This document shows positions 7,660 through 17,954 of a stretch of 40,830 bases of DNA, piece after piece. The first letter of the stretch is position 1. Each line of letters starts with the position of its first letter. A program made the position numbers and the translations under genes. The DNA is from JAJDAN01 sp046583095 (lineage in GTDB: Bacteria > Myxococcota_A > UBA9160 > UBA4427): contig JAYGDB010000015.1 of NCBI GenBank assembly GCA_046583095.1, forward strand, positions 1 to 40,830, in the 5' to 3' direction. Below the pieces are notes generated by a model. The model was not told where the DNA came from. It did no database searches and worked only from the letters and a program-made list of their open reading frames with translations.

Positions 7660-9465
7660 ATGCCCAGGGTTCCCGATGAAAGCATCCAGGAAATTCGCAG
7701 CCGCGTCGACATCGTCGGCTTGATCGGCCGCTACGTCGAGCTGAAGCAAGCTGGACGAAGCTGGAAGGGACTCTGTCCTTTCCACAAGGAGAAGACGCCC
7801 TCGTTCAACGTCAACTCCGAGCGCCAGGTCTTCCATTGCTTCGGCTGCAACGAGGGTGGCGATGTCATCGGCTTCTTGATGATGCACGACAACCTTTCCT
7901 TCCCCGAGGCTGTTCGAACTCTGGCCGCTGAATGCGGCATCGAGATCCCCGAGGCGACTGACGGCGACGAGCGCGCGCGCGGCCTCAACGAGAACCTCGT
8001 TGCTGCCAACGAGGTTGCCCAGGCCCTGTACCGCGGCTGCCTCGATGCCGAAGAAGGCCAGACCGCCCGCGATTACCTGAAGGGCCGGGGCTTTAGTGAC
8101 GAAGCGATTGCCGAGTATGCGATCGGCTACGCGCCCGACCGCTGGGATGCCGTGGCGACACGTCTCGGCGAGCAGGGGATCCCGGCCGCGATCGGCGAGA
8201 AGGCCGGCCTGCTCAAGAAGCGAGAGCGCAAGTCAGGCTACTACGACGCTTTGCGCGGCCGCATCACGTTTCCGATCCACGACGTGCGAGGCCGGATCGT
8301 TGGATTCGGGGGCAGGGCCCTGGGCGAGGGACAGGAGCCCAAGTACCTGAACACCCCTGAGACCCCGGTCTTTCGCAAGCGCGAGATCTTCTACGGCTTC
8401 CCGCATGCGCTCGCCAAGGTACGTGAGGCCAAGCGGGCGATCATCTGCGAGGGCTACTTCGACCGTATTGCGCTCTCGCGCGCCGGGCTCGGAGAAGCCC
8501 TTGCCACCTGCGGTACGTCGCTCACGCCCGAGCACGCCAAGCAGCTGAACCAGCGAACTCGTGAGGTCGTTCTGCTCTTCGACGGCGACGACGCCGGGCG
8601 CAAGGCGATGGAGCGGTCCCTCGGGACCCTGTTGTCGGAAGGGCTGCGAGTTCGTGCAGCCGCGCTCCCCAGCGGCGAAGACCCGGACAGCTTCCTCGTC
8701 GCACATGGCGCCGAGGCGCTGCGCGACCTCGTGGTAAAGTCTCGCGATGCCATCGAACTGGCGATGCAGTGGGCAGTGGATGCGGGTTGTGCGACGCCCA
8801 TCCAGAAGGCGGACGTCGTGAATCGCGTCGCGCCGTTGGTGGCACAGGTCACCGATCCGGTCCAGCGGGACGGCTACGTCCGAGAACTCTCGAACTGGAC
8901 GGCGACGGACGAGCGAGCCGTCAGAGAGCAAGTCAGGAAAGCAGTCCAGGGCGGTAGCGTAGCTGTCGTCGAGGCCGACATCGCTCCGCTGCCGGCTATA
9001 CGCGAAGAGCGCCACTTTCACGCTCTGGCCGTGCTGCTCTTCCGTCATCCGCACCTCGCCCAGATCTTCGATCGCGAGGCTCTCGAGTCCATGCTGCCGC
9101 AGGGTTCCTGGCTGGCGGTGATCGGGGCCTTGCTCGATGCTGGGGAAGGCGGGGGTCTCGACAAGTTGGGTGCCGCGAATCTCTTCGCTCTCGAGTCGAG
9201 AATGGATGAGGACGCGCGCTCGCGCTTGCGAGCGGTCGCCATCGACGTGAACCTCTTCCAGGGCGAGACCTCGGTCAAGCAGGAGATCGGGGATATCGCC
9301 CGAAGAATCGAGAGAAAGCATGTCGATGGACTGCAGGCTGAACTAACACGCAGGCTGGCCGACCCTGAGGCCGACCACGCTGCGATCATGAAAGAGAAGC
9401 AGGAACTCCAGGAACGAGGGCTGGCGGTCGTGCGGTTAGACGCCGGTCCTGTGTCTCATGTCTAG
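7660..9465 (+). CDS. dnaG: DNA primase
   Basis: Synthesises RNA primers at the replication fork. The 601-residue protein has the CHC2 zinc finger (C39, H42, C60, C63: LCPFHKEKTPSF..VFHCFGCNEGGD), the catalytic core, and the TOPRIM acidic motifs ICEGYFD and LLFDGDDAGRKA. It ends with a roughly 150-residue helical segment where the DnaB helicase-binding domain normally lies. The start at 7660 has GAGG a few bases upstream and keeps the zinc finger at its usual distance from the N-terminus. Second gene of the rpsU-dnaG-rpoD set. Confidence 0.96.
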   Translation: MPRVPDESIQEIRSRVDIVGLIGRYVELKQAGRSWKGLCPFHKEKTPSFNVNSERQVFHCFGCNEGGDVIGFLMMHDNLSFPEAVRTLAAECGIEIPEATDGDERARGLNENLVAANEVAQALYRGCLDAEEGQTARDYLKGRGFSDEAIAEYAIGYAPDRWDAVATRLGEQGIPAAIGEKAGLLKKRERKSGYYDALRGRITFPIHDVRGRIVGFGGRALGEGQEPKYLNTPETPVFRKREIFYGFPHALAKVREAKRAIICEGYFDRIALSRAGLGEALATCGTSLTPEHAKQLNQRTREVVLLFDGDDAGRKAMERSLGTLLSEGLRVRAAALPSGEDPDSFLVAHGAEALRDLVVKSRDAIELAMQWAVDAGCATPIQKADVVNRVAPLVAQVTDPVQRDGYVRELSNWTATDERAVREQVRKAVQGGSVAVVEADIAPLPAIREERHFHALAVLLFRHPHLAQIFDREALESMLPQGSWLAVIGALLDAGEGGGLDKLGAANLFALESRMDEDARSRLRAVAIDVNLFQGETSVKQEIGDIARRIERKHVDGLQAELTRRLADPEADHAAIMKEKQELQERGLAVVRLDAGPVSHV

Positions 9466-9559
9466 CTGATGCGCAGCTAGTCCAAGCACCACGTAGAAGC
9501 CGAACTGGTAAGTGCCGAGTTGGAATAGAGATGATTGATTAAGGAGAGGAAATCCCCCC

Positions 9560-11314
<1,755 letters not shown>

Positions 11315-11318
11315 TCTT

Positions 11319-11334
11319 GCCGGCGCGTGCCGGC
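11319..11334. terminator. Hairpin between convergent rpoD and oxidoreductase genes
   Basis: GCCGGC, a 4-nt GCGT loop, then GCCGGC: a perfect 6-bp stem 5 nt after the rpoD stop, between two convergent genes. No T-run follows on either strand, so it may need Rho or act only as a 3'-end stabiliser. Confidence 0.4.
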
Positions 11335-11353
11335 GAATCGTCAAGTCGGCCCA

Positions 11354-12691
11354 CTAGGTCGGCGCAGCCTGCGACTCGATCCAGGTCTGATAGTCGGTGT
11401 AGCCGACTTCCCTCTGGCGCTCCGCGACCCGGCGGAGGATCTCCGCGAGTGTCGAGGTGTTGGGGGGTGTGCCGAGCTGCGTGGCGATCCGGTCGGCGGT
11501 CTCGCGCGCCGCATCGGTGGCGAGGTTCGGCAGGTCGGCCTCTGCGTCGCGGCCGTCTGCCACGAGGCCCAGAAACGCCTCGATGGCGTCCGCCGAGACC
11601 TGTCTGGCGTGCTTGCGGGATGCCACGATGTTGCCCTTCCCGGTGACCACGTTGCCAACCGAGAAGAGGGTCGGGAAGCCGTCGATGCGCCCCACGTCCC
11701 AATCCGCAAAATCGAAGAGTTCACCCTTCATCGGGATGCCCTCGATGGGCTCGGGGATGCTGCCGATCGAACTGATCACCCGGGTGGCGCGACGCTCGTA
11801 GGTCTCGTCGGTGGGAATGACGCGACCGTCCTCGATCTTCGTTCGCCGGAAGCGCAGTCCGATCAGCCGGCCGCTCTCGATGATGAGGCCGTCCGGGGCC
11901 GATAGCGGTTCGATGCTGAAACGGAACTTCTCGCTGGCCTTGGCGAGCATACGCTCGCGCCCCTTGTAGACCTTCTCGATGCGGGCCTCATCGGCGCCTA
12001 CGGGAATCTCCATCAACGGCATGTCCTTGACGCGCCGGCGATAGAAGATCGTGCAACCCCGAAGCCCCAAGTCCTCGTAGGCAAGGTCGTGGCTGGCGAG
12101 GATCTTCGGGATGCCCTTTACCTCCAGCTCGATGATGCTCGTATCGATGCCGCGTTCGCCGAGTGCACGCTTCGCGTTCTCGAGCATCAGGATCTTCGCC
12201 ACGTCGATCGACGCGAGTCCGCCGCCCACGACGATGCAGCCGTCGGGAAAATCGAAGCGCTCGCCGGAGAAGCCGGGGTCGTCTTGGTGGTTGAACGAGA
12301 TCACGAAGGGATTCTGGTACACGAGGCCCTTGCCGACGTAGTCGTCGGCGCCTTCGACCGGAATGGGTCGATCGCGCCAGGCGCCGTTCGCGAGCACCAC
12401 CGCCGAGAAGCCCCATTTCGTCGCGAGATCGGAAATGTCGATGTCGCGACCGATCCTGGTGTTCGGGACGTAGTGGACGCCGGGCCGCGTGAGCTTGCTC
12501 TGGATCGTGTCGCACTCCTTCTTGCGGAGCGCCGCGTGCCACGACGGCAGGCCGTCCTCGATCTTTCCGTAGGGGCGCGGATTCTGCTCGAAGACGACGA
12601 CGATGCAGCCGAGGTCGGCGAGGCGTCCCGCGACCTCCGCACCCGCAGTAGCTCCACCGATCAGGGCAACGCAGTGCTCGGCCGCGGTCAT
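11354..12691 (-). CDS. FAD/NAD(P)-binding oxidoreductase, GltD / ferredoxin-NADP reductase-like
   Basis: 445 aa, two-dinucleotide-fold flavoprotein. The FAD motif is near the N-terminus (VALIGGATAGAEVA, residues 8-21) and the NAD(P) motif in the middle (CIVVGGGLASIDVAKIL). The segment after the first fold (FEQNPRPYGKIEDGLPSWH) resembles the 'PYG' region of GltD and adrenodoxin-reductase-like proteins, and GNVVTGKGNIVASRKH is the typical C-terminal FAD-binding stretch. The first glycine motif is atypical: GGATAG where GxGxxG is usual. No ferredoxin domain or partner gene lies next to it, so the electron acceptor is unknown. It converges on rpoD with about 40 nt between. Confidence 0.75.
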   Translation of the reverse strand: MTAAEHCVALIGGATAGAEVAGRLADLGCIVVVFEQNPRPYGKIEDGLPSWHAALRKKECDTIQSKLTRPGVHYVPNTRIGRDIDISDLATKWGFSAVVLANGAWRDRPIPVEGADDYVGKGLVYQNPFVISFNHQDDPGFSGERFDFPDGCIVVGGGLASIDVAKILMLENAKRALGERGIDTSIIELEVKGIPKILASHDLAYEDLGLRGCTIFYRRRVKDMPLMEIPVGADEARIEKVYKGRERMLAKASEKFRFSIEPLSAPDGLIIESGRLIGLRFRRTKIEDGRVIPTDETYERRATRVISSIGSIPEPIEGIPMKGELFDFADWDVGRIDGFPTLFSVGNVVTGKGNIVASRKHARQVSADAIEAFLGLVADGRDAEADLPNLATDAARETADRIATQLGTPPNTSTLAEILRRVAERQREVGYTDYQTWIESQAAPT

Positions 12692-12744
12692 CGCGCGGCA
12701 TTCTGCCAGCTCCGGGAAGTGGCCACAAGTTCCAGCCGCAGTCC

Positions 12745-12774
12745 CTGCCAGCGATGTCGGGTCGCTGCTAGACT
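12745..12774 (+). promoter_or_regulatory. Candidate promoter of the tRNA gene
   Basis: CTGCCA (12745-12750) and TAGACT (12769-12774) are 18 nt apart, and the -10 ends 8 nt before the tRNA 5' end (12783). It lies in the 5' flank of the divergent oxidoreductase gene. Confidence 0.5.
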
Positions 12775-12782
12775 CGGCTCGC

Positions 12783-12858
12783 GGGCCCTTAGCTCAGCGG
12801 TTAGAGCTCCCGGCTCATAACCGGATGGTCTCTGGTTCGAATCCAGGAGGGCCCACCA
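12783..12858 (+). tRNA. tRNA with CAT anticodon, most like tRNA-Ile2 (lysidine type)
   Basis: The cloverleaf folds by hand: acceptor GGGCCCT / AGGGCCC with 7 pairs, D-arm GCTC/GAGC, anticodon loop CTCATAA (anticodon CAT), T-arm TCTGG-TTCGAAT-CCAGG, discriminator A and an encoded CCA (12856-12858). The 27-43 position is a C-A mismatch. The body (TTAGCTCAG, GGTTAGAGC, CTGGTTC..TCCAG) resembles recalled E. coli ileX/ileY more than elongator tRNA-Met, so the C34 is likely modified by TilS to read AUA. An elongator tRNA-Met cannot be excluded without a tilS recognition check. Confidence 0.92.
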
Positions 12859-14050
12859 TCGGGTTGTCGGATTGCTCCTTGAGCGCGTTCACGATCCCCT
12901 CCCACCCGATGAAGAGGCGTCTCTCCGAGTGGGTTCGTGCGAAGCCGCGCTGCTCGATCTCGTGCTCGAGCCACGGCATGTGAAGGGCGCCCCAGGGCAC
13001 GATCACGCGTTCGTAGTCGAGCAGAGCGTCCTCGATCTCCCCGAGCAGGCGTTCGTTGCGCCTTGTCAGGATGTCGTGCAAGACCGTGTCGCTTCTCGCG
13101 GGCAGCCAGGACGGATCCTCCTGGAGCTTTTCGAGCATGGCTTCCGGGTCATCGAGGGCGTTGGCCACGACAGCCGCTTTGTGGACGAATTCGAGTGTCT
13201 CGTCCGAGAACTCCGAGACATCCATGTCGCGGTGCAGGATCCGCGGCCACTCAGAGGACCTCTCCTCGAAGTGAGAGCTGACTCGTTGCTGTACGACGAG
13301 TTGCAGACTGTCGGCGAGCTTGCCGTAGGAGAGCGTTGACTCGAGCAGGTGCGAGTCATCGGTCACCCCCTCTTCGAGAACCACGGTCTCCGGCAGCTCG
13401 AAGGAATCGAAGATCTGCTCGTAGACCTCGGCGTTCCCGATGTGCATCATGCCGACGAGGCGGATCTCGCGGTCAGCCTTGCGGTAGTGGTTCTCGATGA
13501 GATAAATGCCGTGGCGATCGACCTGGACGAAGCCGCCCGTCGATGACTCGATCAGGGTCGTGAGGGCCAGCACGAGGTAGGCCGCGAGAAGCGGCGGCCC
13601 GAGGACAACGGCGCCGCCCGCAAGTCCCGCGAAGCGCAACGGAGCGAAGGTGGGTCCGCGTGCCGCGCTCGAATCGAAGGCTGCCGTTCGCCGGCCGGAC
13701 CTCAGGTACACCGTGGCGTAGGCCAGGCCGGCGGCGGCCAGCTGGATCAGCGAAGCCGCCAGGTCGAGGCTGGCCAGGTCATCGAACCAGAGCTGGAGGG
13801 GCACCGCGCCGAGGGACAGCCAGGCCCCGACGAAGAGGGGCGGCAAGAAAACGGCTGCGGGCAGACGTGGACTCGCCGCCACCAGTAGGTAGACGGGCAC
13901 GAGAGTCAGCGCGACCGCGATGGCGACCGCGTTTCGCAGGAACGGGAAACCCTCGAAGCCCGACAACCTCAGCAGCCCGTCGAGAACGGAGAGTCCCGCG
14001 TCGATTGCGAAGAGCGCGAGAAAGCTGTTGCCGATCACGAGGTGGAACAT
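12815..14050 (-). CDS. Membrane TraB/TIKI (GumN-like) family protein
   Basis: 411 aa. Five hydrophobic segments occupy roughly residues 3-24, 41-60, 63-83, 95-116 and 142-166. A soluble domain follows with the two histidine motifs typical of the TraB/TIKI superfamily: VGMMHIG (199-205) and WGALHMP near 359, and the acidic VLEEG between them. Members of this superfamily are putative metalloproteases; the substrate here is unknown. The reading frame runs into the tRNA gene: the last 14 residues (MVGPPGFEPETIRL) are antisense tRNA, and the TGA stop lies in the anticodon loop. Start at 14050 has no SD; a TACGCT box lies 9 nt upstream. It is divergent from the sulfotransferase gene. Confidence 0.72.
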   Translation of the reverse strand: MFHLVIGNSFLALFAIDAGLSVLDGLLRLSGFEGFPFLRNAVAIAVALTLVPVYLLVAASPRLPAAVFLPPLFVGAWLSLGAVPLQLWFDDLASLDLAASLIQLAAAGLAYATVYLRSGRRTAAFDSSAARGPTFAPLRFAGLAGGAVVLGPPLLAAYLVLALTTLIESSTGGFVQVDRHGIYLIENHYRKADREIRLVGMMHIGNAEVYEQIFDSFELPETVVLEEGVTDDSHLLESTLSYGKLADSLQLVVQQRVSSHFEERSSEWPRILHRDMDVSEFSDETLEFVHKAAVVANALDDPEAMLEKLQEDPSWLPARSDTVLHDILTRRNERLLGEIEDALLDYERVIVPWGALHMPWLEHEIEQRGFARTHSERRLFIGWEGIVNALKEQSDNPMVGPPGFEPETIRL

Positions 14051-14059
14051 CTGGGAGGG

Positions 14060-14065
14060 AGCGTA
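14060..14065 (-). promoter_or_regulatory. Candidate -10 box for the TraB-like gene
   Basis: TACGCT on the - strand, 9 nt before the ATG, would start the mRNA about two bases before the start codon. No clear -35. Confidence 0.35.
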
Positions 14066-14082
14066 GCGTGCGACGCCGGGGC

Positions 14083-14088
14083 TATCGT
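14083..14088 (+). promoter_or_regulatory. Candidate -10 box for the sulfotransferase gene (leaderless)
   Basis: TATCGT followed by exactly 6 nt and the ATG at 14095. No SD sequence is present. No convincing -35. Confidence 0.4.
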
Positions 14089-14094
14089 TTCCGG

Positions 14095-15261
14095 ATGGAT
14101 CCCCTCAGCCTCGACGCCGACACACTCGTCGAGGAGGCGCGAGAGAAAGCCGGCCTTCAGGACTTCGGTGACGAGTCGTTCCGAGAGCCGCTCGGCGTGC
14201 TGCTCGATTCTCTCGAGAACGAAGCGAAGTTGAACGACATCGGTCGCGGCACCCAGCACGCCCGCATCGTCGACAGTCTCGCGACTCGCTTGATGACGGA
14301 GGACTACATCCGTCGTCATCCCGAGATTCTCGAGGAAGATCTAGGCGAAGCGATCGTGATCGTCGGTCTCGCGCGGACGGGGACGACGCGACTGCATCGC
14401 CTGCTGGGCAGTGGCCCGGCCTTTCAAGTCGCCCAGTGGTGGGAGGTGCGCTACCCGGCGCCCTTCGCCGGGAGCGACTGGCGGAGCGACGATCCTCGTA
14501 TTGCTGCCGCCCACGCAGAGGTGAAGGCGACCCTCGAGGCGGTCCCGGCGCTGGCGACGGTGCACCCGTGGGATCCGGAAGGTGCCGACGAGGAGGTGAT
14601 GCTCCTCGAGCACACCTTCCTGAGCTGGGTGCCCGAGTCGGGGGCCCACGTGCCCAGCTACCAGCGCTGGCTGGATGATCAGGATCTTACGGAGGCGTAT
14701 CGCTATCTCGCCAGGTTTCTCCGCTTCATACAGTGGCAGAAGAAAGAGTCGGGACGCGGCGGTGGGCGCTGGATCCTCAAGTCGCCCTTCCACCTGGCCT
14801 ACGTCGATCCGCTCTTCGAGGTATTTCCGGGTGGGCGCGTGATCCAGACGCATCGCGATCCCCTCGAGACGATTCCCTCAGCCGCCAGCATGTACCGCTT
14901 GCTCCACGAACTGAATACCGACGTCGTGGACCCGCAGTGGGTGGGTGAAGCGGTCCGGTCGCGGTATCGCGACGCACTCGAGCGCTGCATGCGGGCGCGA
15001 GAGAAATACGCGCCGGAGCGCTTCATCGACGTCGACTACCGCGCGGTCGGGCGCGACGCCATCGGCGAGGCGCGTCGCATCTACGAGTGGCTCGGCCTCG
15101 AACTCACCGGCGACGCCGAGCGAGCGATGCGCCAGTGGAGTCAGGAGAATGCTCGGGAGAGGCGGGCCGCCCACGAGTACACGCTCGAAGAGTTCGGCTT
15201 CACGCGCGACGGGCTAGCGTCCGACTTCGCGGAGTACCGCGAGCGACACATCCTCGACTGA
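14095..15261 (+). CDS. Sulfotransferase family protein (PAPS-dependent)
   Basis: 388 aa. The 5'-phosphosulfate-binding loop is VIVGLARTGTTRLHRLL (near residue 83), and the 3'-phosphate-binding segment is RVIQTHRDPLETIPSAASMY. Both fit the PF13469-like bacterial sulfotransferases, which move sulfonate from PAPS to a small molecule. The acceptor is unknown. ATG 14095 is chosen because upstream in-frame codons run antisense through the TraB gene and carry no homology. The gene is followed 15 nt later by an LLM flavoprotein, probably in one transcript. Confidence 0.88.
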   Translation: MDPLSLDADTLVEEAREKAGLQDFGDESFREPLGVLLDSLENEAKLNDIGRGTQHARIVDSLATRLMTEDYIRRHPEILEEDLGEAIVIVGLARTGTTRLHRLLGSGPAFQVAQWWEVRYPAPFAGSDWRSDDPRIAAAHAEVKATLEAVPALATVHPWDPEGADEEVMLLEHTFLSWVPESGAHVPSYQRWLDDQDLTEAYRYLARFLRFIQWQKKESGRGGGRWILKSPFHLAYVDPLFEVFPGGRVIQTHRDPLETIPSAASMYRLLHELNTDVVDPQWVGEAVRSRYRDALERCMRAREKYAPERFIDVDYRAVGRDAIGEARRIYEWLGLELTGDAERAMRQWSQENARERRAAHEYTLEEFGFTRDGLASDFAEYRERHILD

Positions 15262-15276
15262 AGGAGCTCCCCTCGC

Positions 15277-16272
15277 ATGTTCACGATGCGCTTCGACATG
15301 CGTGCCCATCCCCAGGGTCCGCCGCTTCAGGAGTTGTACGCGGCGGCCCTCGACATGGCGGAGTGGGCAGAGAGCCGCGGTTGCGTGGGCGTTCAGGTCT
15401 CTGAGCATCACGCGTCGCCGGATGGCTACCTGCCGGTTCCGTTCGTCCTGGCGTCCGCGGTCGCGGCGCGCACGAAGACCCTGCCGATCCAGGTCGCAGC
15501 AGTGATCGTTCCACTCCACGACCCGGTGGAGCTTGCGGAGCAGATGTCGGTCCTCGACATCCTCAGTGGTGGACGTGTCTCCCACGTGTGCGTGGTCGGA
15601 TATCGCGAGGAGGAATACGCGATGTTCGGTCGGGACATGAAGGGCCGCGGAAAGCGCATGGAGGAGTGCCTCGAGGTCCTTCGCCGGGCGTTCACCGGCG
15701 AGCCCTTCGACTACGAGGGACGGCGCGTGCAGGTCACGCCGGCGCCGCTTACGCCGGGTGGCCCCACACTGCTGATGGGGGGCGGCAGCAAGATTTCCGT
15801 TCGTCGCGCCGCCCGCTTCGGCATGGGCATGATCACCCAGGGCGGTGATTCGACTCTCGAGGAGCTGTACGAGGAAACCTGCCGCGAGGCGGGAACCACG
15901 CCCGGCATGTTCGTGAACCCGCCGCTCGGTGACTCGATCAACTCGGGCTTTGTGGCGCGGGATCCGGATCAGGCCTGGGCCGAGATCGGTGCATACCTGC
16001 TTCACGACGCCCAGATGTACGCGGCTTGGCTGGGCGGTGCAGCCACGGCAACGAAGTCGCTGGCGAGCAGCGTCGAAGAACTGCGCGCCGAGCAGGGTTC
16101 CTACAGGATCTTCACGCCCGAAGACGCTGTCCAGCACATCCGAGACAGGGGTCTCCTCCTCACGCAACCGCTGTGCGGAGGTCTCCCCCCCGAGCTTGCT
16201 TGGAAGAGCCTCGAACTCCTGGTCGAAGAAGTTCTCCCCGCACTCGATCCCGCTCAATCGAGCGAGGAGTGA
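15277..16272 (+). CDS. LLM-class (luciferase-like) flavin-dependent oxidoreductase
   Basis: 331 aa, F420 or FMN-dependent barrel of the luciferase-like monooxygenase superfamily. Recognisable parts are the N-terminal strand and helix (MRFDMRAHP, ESRGCVGVQVSEHH), LDILSGGRVSHVCVVGY with the conserved SGGR segment, the FGRDMKGRGKRMEECLEVL helix, and the C-terminal TPEDAVQHIRD. AAGGAG lies 12 nt before ATG 15277. Substrate and cofactor cannot be told from sequence. It is likely co-transcribed with the preceding sulfotransferase, so the pair may modify the same metabolite. Confidence 0.88.
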   Translation: MFTMRFDMRAHPQGPPLQELYAAALDMAEWAESRGCVGVQVSEHHASPDGYLPVPFVLASAVAARTKTLPIQVAAVIVPLHDPVELAEQMSVLDILSGGRVSHVCVVGYREEEYAMFGRDMKGRGKRMEECLEVLRRAFTGEPFDYEGRRVQVTPAPLTPGGPTLLMGGGSKISVRRAARFGMGMITQGGDSTLEELYEETCREAGTTPGMFVNPPLGDSINSGFVARDPDQAWAEIGAYLLHDAQMYAAWLGGAATATKSLASSVEELRAEQGSYRIFTPEDAVQHIRDRGLLLTQPLCGGLPPELAWKSLELLVEEVLPALDPAQSSEE

Positions 16273-16328
16273 ATGGTTGTCTGGATCTCCATTCGGTTGC
16301 AGTCAAGTCGCTTTCCCCAAAATGAAGA

Positions 16329-16432
16329 CAGGGCCCGCTCTGGGAAAAGCGGACCCTGCCGGACTAACGGGATGCGGGTCTAGTTAGTCCTTGACGTGCA
16401 TTCTTGCGGGATCGATTGACGATCCGTCCCGC
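16329..16432. terminator. Three consecutive hairpins between convergent genes
   Basis: Hairpin A: 16329-16358, 11-bp stem (CAGGGCCCGCT with AGCGGACCCTG, one mismatch). Hairpin B: 16361-16390, perfect 8-bp stem (GGACTAAC/GTTAGTCC) with a 14-nt loop. Hairpin C: 16406-16432, with alternative pairings GCGGGA/TCCCGC or GGATCG/CGATCC. On the - strand hairpin A is followed by TCTTCATTTT, so it best fits a terminator for the MFS gene. The whole 16273-16507 gap has no gene and is visibly less GC-rich than its neighbours. Confidence 0.5.
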
Positions 16433-16507
16433 TTGCTAGCACAGTTAACGGGGCAATCACCAGACCGAGAGTGCTTCACCACATCCCGTAAACTACGGAG
16501 AGCCCTG

Positions 16508-17797
16508 TCACCTTTGCATGTTTTTTTTCGTGAGGTCGCTCCGGAGAGTGCGTGCTGCGATGAAGTAGTGGATTGCGGCCCACGCGCTGCCAATTGACAC
16601 GATGCTGACAAGTGCCCACCGGAGCGACTCGGCACCGTAGTGCGGCGCCAGGGCATCGCTCACGTAGCCGACGAACCAGGGGCCGATCCCCAATCCAATC
16701 AGGTTCAGGATGAAGAGCAGGATCGCAGAGGCCATCGCGCGCATGTGAGGCATCACGAGCGTCTGAGTCATCGCGAAGGTCGGGCCGAGATACATCGGCC
16801 CGGCGATACCGGCGGGAATTCCGAACAACAGGAGAGCGAGGTAGGGGTCGGGAGTCAGGTAGTAGCCGAGGGCGATCGGAACCCCGGCGATGCTCGCGAT
16901 TCCAGGGACCCACAAGTACCAGCGCACGTCTCGCACCGCGAGGCGATCGCCCAACCAACCGCCCAGGTAGGTGCCGAGGACGGCGACGAGGCCAATGGCT
17001 GCCAGCCAGGTTCCGCGCTCTGCGAGTCCCATCCCGTGTACGCGAGCGAAGAACGACGGGACGAAGTAGGCGGCCCCGTAGCCCACGAAGGCGTGAAGCG
17101 CGCCCGCGAACGACAGGTGCCAGAAGGAGCGAAGCCCGCCCATGAACCGGAGCACCTGTGTGAACGACTCGCCGTCGTTCTCGACGGGCGCCGTGGCTTC
17201 GGATCCGCCTCGGACCGGATCGCGCAGCGTCATCCAGACGAGCAGCGCGAGCAATATGCCGGGCAGGCCCACGACCACGAAGGCCGTCCGCCAGCCGAAG
17301 GCCTGTCCCACCCACGCGCCGACCAGGGTCCCGAGGGATGCGCCGAGCGGGATGCCGAGGGCGTAGATCGACAGCGCCGTGGCCCGTCGCTCGGGGGGAA
17401 AGAAGTCGGAGATCAGCGAGTGGGCGGGTGGTGAGCACCCGGCTTCGCCGATCCCGACTCCGATGCGGGCAATCAGGATCATCCAGAAGTTGCGCGCGGA
17501 GCCGGTGAAGACCGTGAAGAGACTCCAGATCAGGACGCTGATGGAGATGATCTTTCGGCGAGAGCCTCGGTCTGCCCAGCGCGCGATCGGGATTCCCGCG
17601 AAGGTGTAGAAGAGCGCGAACGCGATTCCGCCCAGGAATCCCAGCTCGGTGTCCGAGAGCTGGATATCCGTCTTGATGCTCTCCATCAGGATCGAGAGGA
17701 TCTGGCGGTCGATGAAGTTGAAGATGTAGACGCCGAGGAGCAGGCCGAGGGCGTAGTTGGCGTAGCGCGGAGTGATCTCGGGCTGCGGGCCAGACAT
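16508..17797 (-). CDS. MFS transporter, Spinster-like
   Basis: 429 aa with about 12 hydrophobic segments. The start MSGPQPEITPRYANYALGLLLG leads into TM1 (LGVYIFNFIDRQILSILM), whose FIDRQ motif is typical of the Spinster/SPNS family. MFS motif A between TM2 and TM3 is IARWADRGSRRKI, and GVGIGEAGCSPPAHSLISDFF follows in TM4-5. Spinster relatives move lipid-like or organic anion substrates; the substrate here is unknown. The C-terminus (RSDLTKKNMQR) is coded by an A8 run (16521-16528 as T8 on +). A -1 slip there would replace the last residues by a longer tail. Divergent from the TPR-zincin gene. Confidence 0.88.
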   Translation of the reverse strand: MSGPQPEITPRYANYALGLLLGVYIFNFIDRQILSILMESIKTDIQLSDTELGFLGGIAFALFYTFAGIPIARWADRGSRRKIISISVLIWSLFTVFTGSARNFWMILIARIGVGIGEAGCSPPAHSLISDFFPPERRATALSIYALGIPLGASLGTLVGAWVGQAFGWRTAFVVVGLPGILLALLVWMTLRDPVRGGSEATAPVENDGESFTQVLRFMGGLRSFWHLSFAGALHAFVGYGAAYFVPSFFARVHGMGLAERGTWLAAIGLVAVLGTYLGGWLGDRLAVRDVRWYLWVPGIASIAGVPIALGYYLTPDPYLALLLFGIPAGIAGPMYLGPTFAMTQTLVMPHMRAMASAILLFILNLIGLGIGPWFVGYVSDALAPHYGAESLRWALVSIVSIGSAWAAIHYFIAARTLRSDLTKKNMQR

Positions 17798-17954
17798 GGG
17801 GCGCGCCCATCCTGTCTCAGGCGCGTGATCGCCGTCAACTCGGCAGTCTGCCTCCGCTCGAGCCAGACAGGCGAAAAGCCGATGCGAGCCCAGTGGTTAT
17901 CGGCGCTCCATTGAAGCGCTACCATCCTCCTGCTCCACTCGGGCCAGAGCCAAG

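Noticed and set aside
12815..12858. C-terminal GPPGFEPETIRL tail as a conserved protein motif
   Set aside because: It is antisense tRNA read as protein; the apparent conservation in databases comes from tRNA genes.
13660..14094. N-terminal extension of about 145 codons in front of the sulfotransferase
   Set aside because: Arg/Pro/Gly-rich, antisense to the TraB-like gene, no homology; a TATCGT box and ATG at 14095 fit better.
16476..17810. Alternative frame through the MFS gene
   Set aside because: Arg/Pro-rich shadow; only the 16508-17797 frame gives membrane segments and MFS motifs.
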